From Pseudomonadota bacterium (GTDB lineage Bacteria > Pseudomonadota > Alphaproteobacteria > Rhizobiales > Methylopilaceae): 8,249 bases of DNA. This document shows positions 1-3,829 of the stretch, piece by piece. Position 1 is the first letter of the stretch; the number at the start of each line of letters is the position of its first letter. Made by a program: the position numbers and the translations under genes. The DNA is taken from the NCBI GenBank assembly GCA_023388965.1, contig JAEWFF010000026.1:1-8249 (forward strand). The letters are read 5' to 3'. The notes beneath the pieces are model-generated. The model was given only the letters and a program-made list of their open reading frames with translations. It ran no database searches and had not been told where the DNA came from.

Positions 1-48
1 AACGGGAGAGGGGGCAACCTGTTGTGCTGCGGTCGGCATTCCCCCGGT

Positions 49-105
49 CCTCATCCTTGAGGAGGCGCGGAGCGCCGTCTCGAAGGATGGTCGAGAACTC
101 GGTGC
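49..105 (-). repeat. Palindromic repeat family A, copy 1
   Basis: An imperfect palindrome with two nested stems. The outer arms are CATCCTT (52-58) and AAGGATG (83-89); the inner arms are GGCGC (64-68) and GCGCC (72-76) around a three-base loop. The flank at 95-105 (GAACTCGGTGC) is the exact reverse complement of bases 326-336 beside copy 2, so the repeat unit is longer than the palindrome. The blocks between the stems, read on the minus strand as CGAGAC and TCCTC, are the same in both copies although the stems differ. It resembles the interspersed palindromes of Hyphomicrobiales genomes; whether it acts as RNA or DNA is unknown. Confidence 0.75.
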
Positions 106-118
106 TCGCACATCGCAT

Positions 119-150
119 ATCCCGGAAGCGGCGGAGCCGCTGTCCGGGAT
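119..150. repeat. Inverted repeat, 14-bp arms with one bulge
   Basis: Arms ATCCCGGA and TCCGGGAT enclose AGCGGC and GCCGCT around a three-base loop, with one unpaired G in the right arm. No T-run follows on either strand, so it is not a typical intrinsic terminator. It is probably another interspersed palindromic repeat; no second copy is visible in this window. Confidence 0.6.
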
Positions 151-218
151 CCATACGCCGTGATGTTGCGGGATGATCTCCGGTGTTGCGGTTATCCCCG
201 CCCACACCGGGAGTATGG

Positions 219-248
219 GTCCCGGGCTCCGCTTCGCGGCCCCGGGAC
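219..248. repeat. Inverted repeat GTCCCGGG...CCCGGGAC
   Basis: Perfect 8-base arms at 219-226 and 241-248 flank a GC-rich centre (CTCCGCTTCGCGGC). There is no T-run on either side. It belongs to the repeat cluster at the left of the window and has no evident gene to serve. Confidence 0.55.
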
Positions 249-262
249 ACGCGAGGATCATA

Positions 263-321
263 CCCCTCACCTCGCTCATGGCCTTGCGGCCATGAGTCGT
301 CCTCTCCCACAAGGGGAGAGG
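263..321 (+). repeat. Palindromic repeat family B, copy 1
   Basis: The unit is a CCCCTCACC block (263-271), then an inner hairpin with perfect 9-base arms CTCATGGCC (275-283) and GGCCATGAG (288-296), then a second hairpin CCTCTCCC (301-308) and GGGAGAGG (314-321). The same order of blocks, with a different inner hairpin, occurs at 2996-3049. Bases 1-12 of the window look like the end of a third copy. This framework is one I associate with intergenic regions of Hyphomicrobiales; its function is not known to me. Confidence 0.7.
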
Positions 322-325
322 ATGG

Positions 326-386
326 GCACCGAGTTCGCTGCCCATGGTTCGAGACGCGATGCTACGCATCGCTCCTCACCATGAGG
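326..386 (+). repeat. Palindromic repeat family A, copy 2
   Basis: Inverted relative to copy 1. The outer arms are CATGGT (343-348) and ACCATG (378-383); the inner arms are GCGATGC (356-362) and GCATCGC (366-372) around a TAC loop. The left flank GCACCGAGTTC (326-336) matches the flank of copy 1. The stem sequences differ between copies but still pair perfectly, while CGAGAC and TCCTC between the stems are unchanged. That is the pattern expected when the folded form is what is kept. Confidence 0.75.
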
Positions 387-413
387 TTGCGGCCCCGGGA
401 CATGCGGCAGCGG

Positions 414-447
414 AAAAAAGGAAGGCCCGGTACAGACCGGGCCTTCC
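414..447 (-). terminator. Intrinsic terminator of the small exported-peptide gene
   Basis: Perfect 11-base arms (420-430 and 437-447) flank a six-base loop. On the minus strand the hairpin is followed at once by six T residues (complement of 414-419). It starts 22 bases after the stop codon of the 43-residue peptide gene, which supports that gene being real and transcribed as a short unit or as the end of one. Confidence 0.85.
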
Positions 448-469
448 GGGTTGAGGGGTCTCGATCCGC

Positions 470-601
470 TCAGGTTCCCGTCTTCGCGTCCGACTTCGTG
501 TCGGTCTGTGCCGTGTGGCCCGGCGAGCAGTCCGCCGAGGCCGGGACGGCAAAGGCGGTCAGCGCGCCAAGCGCCAGCACCGCAGCGATCACTCTTTTCA
601 T
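470..601 (-). CDS. Small exported peptide, 43 aa, with signal sequence
   Basis: I do not recognise the family. The product has a textbook signal peptide: a basic start (MKR), a hydrophobic stretch of alanine, leucine and valine over residues 4-19, and a likely signal peptidase I site after PASA (residue 23). Cleavage would leave a mature peptide of about 20 residues, DCSPGHTAQTDTKSDAKTGT, hydrophilic with a single cysteine. The ATG at 601 is preceded on the minus strand by GAGAGGTG (606-613) with four bases between, and a strong terminator lies 22 bases beyond the stop. Export to the periplasm is inferred from the signal sequence. It lies on the same strand as the 44-residue peptide gene and xerC, but the gap to the nearer of these is 178 bases, so a separate promoter is likely. 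The single cysteine next to the cleavage site lacks a lipobox (the preceding residues are ASAD), so I do not call it a lipoprotein. Confidence 0.72.
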   Translation of the reverse strand: MKRVIAAVLALGALTAFAVPASADCSPGHTAQTDTKSDAKTGT

Positions 602-706
602 GGTTCACCTCTCGTCGGTCAGTGAATCCAGAACGCGAGTGTGACCGAGAAGATCGCGCGCACAAACCGCAAATGGCCGGGGCTGACGGGTTCGTGATCC
701 GACGCG

Positions 707-737
707 AAAGGCCCGGCGCTGTGGCCGGGCCTTTTTT
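707..737 (+). terminator. Plus-strand intrinsic terminator with no obvious gene
   Basis: Perfect 11-base arms (707-717 and 724-734) enclose a six-base loop and are followed on the plus strand by a run of six T (732-737). In the minus direction, which the flanking small genes use, only three T follow the hairpin, so it would work poorly for them. The nine central base pairs are identical to those of the terminator at 414-447. No credible plus-strand gene precedes it, so it may end a short RNA or block read-through toward xerC. Confidence 0.6.
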
Positions 738-779
738 GCATTCTTCGCGAGGGTCTCGAATCCGCGGGAAGAAGAGGAT

Positions 780-914
780 CTAGCGGTAGAGCTGTCCGGC
801 TTGGGCGATTGCGGCGGGCAGCGCGTTCGAATCGATCATGGCGAAAGGCAGCGCCATGAAAGCGAGCGCGCCCAGATAGGCCGCGAGCATCAGAAGATTG
901 CGCCTCAGCGACAT
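780..914 (-). CDS. Small membrane peptide, 44 aa
   Basis: I do not recognise the family. The product starts MSLRRNLLMLAAYLGALAFM, with two arginines and then a hydrophobic stretch over about residues 7-26 that could be a single membrane helix or an uncleaved signal anchor. The tail of about 18 residues is mildly polar and ends GQLYR. The start is supported by a strong Shine-Dalgarno sequence, TGGAGG on the minus strand (920-925), five bases from the ATG. The gene lies 91 bases downstream of the xerC stop on the same strand, so it could be the second gene of an xerC transcript or have its own promoter. Support rests on the ribosome binding site and the protein-like composition; homology has not been tested. 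Confidence 0.62.
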   Translation of the reverse strand: MSLRRNLLMLAAYLGALAFMALPFAMIDSNALPAAIAQAGQLYR

Positions 915-1005
915 GATTGCCTCCAACTCGTCATGAGAACGGTTTTAGGGCCGTCCTGTTTCCATCGGATGTCGCCGGATATGTCGGCGCGGAAATGAAA
1001 AAGGT

Positions 1006-1968
1006 TCATGTCCCCGTCCGGGCTCGCGGATGCGCGGCGGCATGGACCGCCATCAGGCGGTCGGCATCGACCTCGGTGTAGATCTGCGTCGTCGACAGGC
1101 TGGCATGGCCCAGAAGCTCCTGGATCGATCTGAGATCGCCGCCGCGCGCGAGAAGATGGGTGGCGAAGGAATGCCGCAGCGCATGCGGCGTCGCGGTGTC
1201 GGGCAGGCCGAGGGCCGAGCGCATGTCCTGCATGGAGCGCTGGATGATGCGCGGCGAAAGCGGACCGCCCTTAGCGCCGACGAACAGCGGGCCTGTGGGC
1301 GCGAGCGTCCACGGGCAGAGATCGAGATAATCCGACACCGCCTGCGAGACGGCGGCGATGACGGGCACCTGCCGGGTCTTGCCGCCCTTGCCGGTGACGG
1401 TCAGGACGGATGCGCCGGTCACGGGCGCTTCCTGCCGCGTCAGTGACAGGGCCTCGGCGATGCGCAGGCCGCAGCCATAGAGCAGAGCGATGACAGCGGC
1501 GTCGCGCGCCAGAATCCATTGCGGGCGCTCCTCATGGGTGCGCAGATCCGCGTCGGTCAGCCGGCGGGCGGCATTCGGAGACAGCGGTTTGGGCAGGCTC
1601 CGGGCGATCCTGGGGGCGCGGATGGCGTTCAGCGCCGAGGCCGAGCCGCGCCCCTGCCGTTCCAGAAAGCGGGCGAAGGAACGGGCGGCCGCAAGCGCGC
1701 GCATGACCGAGCGGCTGCTCAGCCCCTCGCTCCGGCGGCGCGCGAGAAAGGCGCGCACATCGCGCGGCTGCAGACCAGCGAGATCGTCGAGCGATGGCGG
1801 GCCGCCGAGATATTCCTGCAGGAAAGCGAGGAAGAAGCGCACATCGCGGCCATAGGCCTCGACCGACAGGCGCGACAGACGCCGCTCGTCACCGAGATGG
1901 GACAGCCAGGCCCCAACTTCCGCCCGCACCTCGGCGGAGCCGGGCAGGACATTCTCAATTGCGCTCAT
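1006..1968 (-). CDS. xerC: Tyrosine recombinase XerC
   Basis: A 320-residue site-specific recombinase that, with a partner XerD, resolves chromosome dimers at dif near the end of replication. Residues about 15-105 form the N-terminal SAM-like DNA-binding domain and about 135-310 the catalytic domain. The expected catalytic set is complete: Arg169 (GCGLRIAEAL), Lys194 (VTGKGGKTR), His262 and Arg265 (HALRHSFATHLL), His288 (LGHASLSTTQIY) and the nucleophile Tyr297. Spacing between these residues closely matches Escherichia coli XerC. I chose the ATG at 1968 (MSAIENVLPG). The frame stays open to 2133, but a longer start would add 55 residues atypical for the family and overlap the divergent gene's ribosome binding site. 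No strong Shine-Dalgarno sequence precedes this ATG, so the start is less sure than the identity. XerC is favoured over XerD by overall resemblance and its place near priA and fsa, but the sequence alone does not fully separate the paralogues. Confidence 0.93.
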   Translation of the reverse strand: MSAIENVLPGSAEVRAEVGAWLSHLGDERRLSRLSVEAYGRDVRFFLAFLQEYLGGPPSLDDLAGLQPRDVRAFLARRRSEGLSSRSVMRALAAARSFARFLERQGRGSASALNAIRAPRIARSLPKPLSPNAARRLTDADLRTHEERPQWILARDAAVIALLYGCGLRIAEALSLTRQEAPVTGASVLTVTGKGGKTRQVPVIAAVSQAVSDYLDLCPWTLAPTGPLFVGAKGGPLSPRIIQRSMQDMRSALGLPDTATPHALRHSFATHLLARGGDLRSIQELLGHASLSTTQIYTEVDADRLMAVHAAAHPRARTGT

Positions 1969-2065
1969 TGAGATAGGATGGGCAAGGCTGCTTAATAAAA
2001 TCCCATCATCCGGCCGGGTTGCGCTTAGCGGGAACCCGCCGAACCGACCGCTGAAGGAGATGAAA
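1969..2065. promoter_or_regulatory. Divergent promoter region between xerC and the basic-protein gene
   Basis: These 97 bases separate two divergent starts and should hold promoters for both. The only AT-rich island is at 1991-2001 (CTTAATAAAAT), which could supply a -10-like element in either direction. A 6-base dyad GATGGG (1978-1983) and CCCATC (2002-2007) flanks it, and a short dyad GCGGG-AA-CCCGC lies at 2028-2039. I cannot assign -35 boxes with confidence. Confidence 0.4.
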
Positions 2066-2608
2066 ATGGCGATCAGCACCAAGGCCGAAGCGCGTGCCCT
2101 TACCTCGGAGGAGCAGACCTTCGTCAGCAACACACGTCATCCGGCATTGCAGGCGCTGCCCGACGACGAATTGCGAAAGCTGGCGAGCCTCGTGCGCGAA
2201 CGCCGCGACCGCGCGCAAAGCGAAGCCAATCGCCAGCGGCGCGAAATGCGCCGCAAGGGCGAACCGAAAGGCACGAAGCCCGCCGCCGGCGATGCCGGCA
2301 ACCGCTTCAAGGCCGAGATTCTCGCCGCAGCGATGGTGCGCCTCAATGCCGAAACGAAACGGCGCCAGCGCATGGCGGCGCATATCGCGCTGCGGGCTTC
2401 GGCCAACCGGGCGCTGGCGCTGAAGCAGGAGGCCGATTCGAAAGCCGGCGATTTCAACACGAGGCGGGCGCATTCCGGTATGAAGGCCAATCCGAACCGC
2501 CGCGCCGAAGACCTCGTCAACCCGATGGAGCGTGGACGCCAGCGCAAGGCCAAGGCCGTGGCGCAGGCAAAAAGCGATTCGCGGCGGGCGGAAGCCTCGG
2601 CAGGCTGA
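2066..2608 (+). CDS. Conserved-looking basic protein of unknown function, 180 aa
   Basis: I cannot assign a named family. The protein is strongly basic (dense in arginine, lysine and alanine), predicted mostly helical, and contains no cysteine, tryptophan or tyrosine. Residues about 14-50 (EEQTFVSNTRHPALQALPDD and onward) are the most ordered-looking part; residues about 50-75 and 140-180 are lysine- and arginine-rich and probably flexible. There is no signal peptide or membrane helix, so a cytoplasmic, possibly nucleic-acid-associated role is an inference from charge only. The start is decided by the ribosome binding site: AAGGAG (2054-2059) is six bases from the ATG at 2066, whereas the in-frame ATG at 2060 would abut it directly. 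The gene is divergent from xerC with about 97 bases between, so the two probably share a promoter region but need not share a function. Confidence 0.85.
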   Translation: MAISTKAEARALTSEEQTFVSNTRHPALQALPDDELRKLASLVRERRDRAQSEANRQRREMRRKGEPKGTKPAAGDAGNRFKAEILAAAMVRLNAETKRRQRMAAHIALRASANRALALKQEADSKAGDFNTRRAHSGMKANPNRRAEDLVNPMERGRQRKAKAVAQAKSDSRRAEASAG

Positions 2609-2690
2609 TCCGGATCGCGGTCCGGGACAGGCGGCGGCGTGCTGCCGCTACGTAACCATCCTGATTGCCGCGCGCGTTTCCCGGGCGCCA

Positions 2691-2727
2691 ACATTCTCCC
2701 GTGACGAGGTTCGTTGCGGGAGAATGT
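2691..2727 (+). promoter_or_regulatory. 17-bp hairpin enclosing the DUF2892 gene's ribosome binding site
   Basis: Bases 2691-2707 pair with 2711-2727 around a three-base loop (GGT). Eleven outer and four inner pairs are Watson-Crick; the two between (2702:2716 and 2703:2715) are U-G and G-U wobbles that pair in plus-strand RNA but become A-C mismatches in minus-strand RNA. The right arm contains the Shine-Dalgarno sequence GGGAGA (2718-2723), and the start codon at 2729 begins two bases after the stem. If transcription begins upstream of 2691, the site would be closed to ribosomes. No T-run follows, so it is not an intrinsic terminator. It might instead act as a DNA operator. Confidence 0.7.
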
Positions 2728-2728
2728 C

Positions 2729-2935
2729 ATGACGTCGAATGTCGGAGGAATCGATCCCGTCCTGAGGATCGCGGTGGGCGTTGCCCTTGTTCTGTTCGCG
2801 CTGCTCGGCCCGGCAGATCTGACCTGGAAATGGGTCGCCTATATCGGCATCGTGCCGATTCTGACCGGCCTTATCGGCCGGTGTCCGGCCTATCGGCTGT
2901 TCGGCCTGACGACCTGTCCGGTCCGGGGGCGTTGA
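2729..2935 (+). CDS. YgaP-like (DUF2892) inner-membrane protein, 68 aa
   Basis: A small two-helix membrane protein matching the transmembrane part of the YgaP family, often annotated DUF2892. It shows the usual layout: an N-terminal segment (NVGGIDPVLRIAVG) running into the first helix (residues about 11-27), a short polar link with DLTWKW, a second helix (about 35-50), then the signature RCPAYRLFGLTTC (51-63) with cysteines 52 and 63. Full YgaP carries a rhodanese domain before this part; here only the membrane module is present, as is common in proteobacteria. Its function is not established; the cysteine pair might bind sulfur or metal. The ATG at 2729 is chosen because GGGAGA lies five bases before it. 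That ribosome binding site is buried in a long hairpin, so translation may be controlled. The gene converges on fsa. Confidence 0.85.
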   Translation: MTSNVGGIDPVLRIAVGVALVLFALLGPADLTWKWVAYIGIVPILTGLIGRCPAYRLFGLTTCPVRGR

Positions 2936-2958
2936 GGCGCAGAATATTCATGCATCGA

Positions 2959-2994
2959 CGGCAGATGGTCGGGGCGAGGGGCTGCCGGTTTTTT
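2959..2994 (+). terminator. Possible terminator of the DUF2892 gene
   Basis: A six-base stem, CGGCAG (2959-2964) with CTGCCG (2982-2987), encloses a 17-base loop and is followed after one G by six T (2989-2994). It starts 24 bases after the DUF2892 stop codon. The stem is short and the loop long, so this is weaker than the other terminators in the window. Confidence 0.45.
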
Positions 2995-2995
2995 G

Positions 2996-3049
2996 CCCCT
3001 CACCCGGGCCGCTTCGCGGTCTCGACCTCTCCCCGTAAACGGGGAGAGG
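2996..3049 (+). repeat. Palindromic repeat family B, copy 2
   Basis: It has the same block order as 263-321: CCCCTCACC (2996-3004), an inner hairpin CCGC-TTC-GCGG (3009-3019), then perfect 9-base arms CCTCTCCCC (3026-3034) and GGGGAGAGG (3041-3049). It fills the gap between the convergent DUF2892 and fsa genes and ends four bases before the fsa stop codon. The second hairpin could protect the fsa transcript's 3' end, but no T-run follows it on the minus strand. Confidence 0.75.
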
Positions 3050-3053
3050 CTGT

Positions 3054-3710
3054 TCACCCGATGCTCTGCCCCGTCTTCTTCCAGTCGGCGACGAACTGGG
3101 CGAGGCCCTTGTCCGTCAGCGGGTGGTTGGCGAGGCTCTTGATGACCGAAGGCGGGCAGGTCGCGACATCCGCGCCGATCAGCGCCGCTTCCTTCACATG
3201 GTTCGGCGAGCGGATCGAAGCGGCGAGAATCTCGGTCTCGAACGCCGGGTAATTGTCGTAGATCGTCCGGATCTCGCGGATCAGTTCCATGCCGTCCATA
3301 TGGATGTCGTCGAGGCGGCCGATGAAGGGCGAGATGAAATTGGCGCCGGCCTTGGCGGCCAGCAGCGCCTGATTGGCCGAGAAGCAGAGCGTCACATTGA
3401 CCATCGTGCCTTCGGAACGGAACGTGCGGCAGGCCTTCATCCCGTCCCAGGTCATCGGCACCTTGATGACGATATTGCCGGCGATCTTCGCCAGCGCGCG
3501 CCCTTCCTTCAGCATGCCGTCGAGATCGGTCGCGGCCACTTCGGCGGACACCGGGCCGGGAACAACCTCGCAGATCTCTTTCAGGATCTCGGTGTAGGGC
3601 CGGTTGGCCTTCAGCACGAGCGACGGATTGGTGGTCACGCCATCCAGAAGGCCGGTTTCCGCAAGCTCGCGGATTTCGGCAATGTCGGCGGTATCGGCAA
3701 AAAATTTCAT
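3054..3710 (-). CDS. fsa: Fructose-6-phosphate aldolase / TalC-type transaldolase
   Basis: A 218-residue cytoplasmic enzyme of the short transaldolase family (FSA/TalC/MipB). Members either cleave fructose 6-phosphate to dihydroxyacetone and glyceraldehyde 3-phosphate or act as transaldolases in the pentose phosphate pathway; sequence reading alone cannot decide which. It begins MKFFADTAD, carries the family's TTNPSL motif at residues 26-31, and has the Schiff-base lysine at Lys83 in NIVIKVPMTWDG. Other expected blocks are present, including TLCFSANQALLAAKAGA, SPFIGRLDDI and the SIRSPNHV segment. Length is normal and the protein looks intact. The start ATG at 3710 has only a weak Shine-Dalgarno sequence (AGG close by, GAGGG further off). 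It is transcribed away from priA, with 119 bases between the two starts. Some databases call this gene tal. Confidence 0.93.
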   Translation of the reverse strand: MKFFADTADIAEIRELAETGLLDGVTTNPSLVLKANRPYTEILKEICEVVPGPVSAEVAATDLDGMLKEGRALAKIAGNIVIKVPMTWDGMKACRTFRSEGTMVNVTLCFSANQALLAAKAGANFISPFIGRLDDIHMDGMELIREIRTIYDNYPAFETEILAASIRSPNHVKEAALIGADVATCPPSVIKSLANHPLTDKGLAQFVADWKKTGQSIG

Positions 3711-3829
3711 GACCTAAAGTCCCTCGCCCGAGTCGGGCCGTTCCTCGCGCGCCCGGCGCGCTTTTGCAAGAGCCCGCGGATGCCCCTCTCTCATATAGGC
3801 GCTGCACAGGTCTGCGGTACCGTGGCGGC

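Larger units (their letters stand above)
1..413. other. Gene-free stretch filled with palindromic repeats
   Basis: No reading frame here has a plausible start, ribosome binding site and protein-like composition. The short open frames run through palindromes and encode proline- and arginine-rich sequences with no recognisable domain. Instead the stretch holds at least four separate dyad elements (near 49-105, 119-150, 219-248 and 263-321) plus a fifth at 326-386, and the first bases (1-12) resemble the tail of another copy. Such clusters are common between genes in Hyphomicrobiales. The gene to the left lies outside the window, so I cannot say whether part of this is its terminator. Confidence 0.75.

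Noticed and set aside
1..413. A CRISPR array in the repeat-rich left end
   Set aside because: The repeats are palindromes of different families, in both orientations and at irregular spacing, with no constant direct repeat or spacer length.
1969..2133. A longer N-terminus for XerC starting at 2133
   Set aside because: It adds 55 residues not typical of the family and overlaps the ribosome binding site and start of the divergent gene.
3764..3797. A promoter for priA formed by TTGCAA (3764-3769) and CATATA (3792-3797)
   Set aside because: The spacing of 22 bases is too long for a standard sigma-70-type promoter, and neither box is a strong match.
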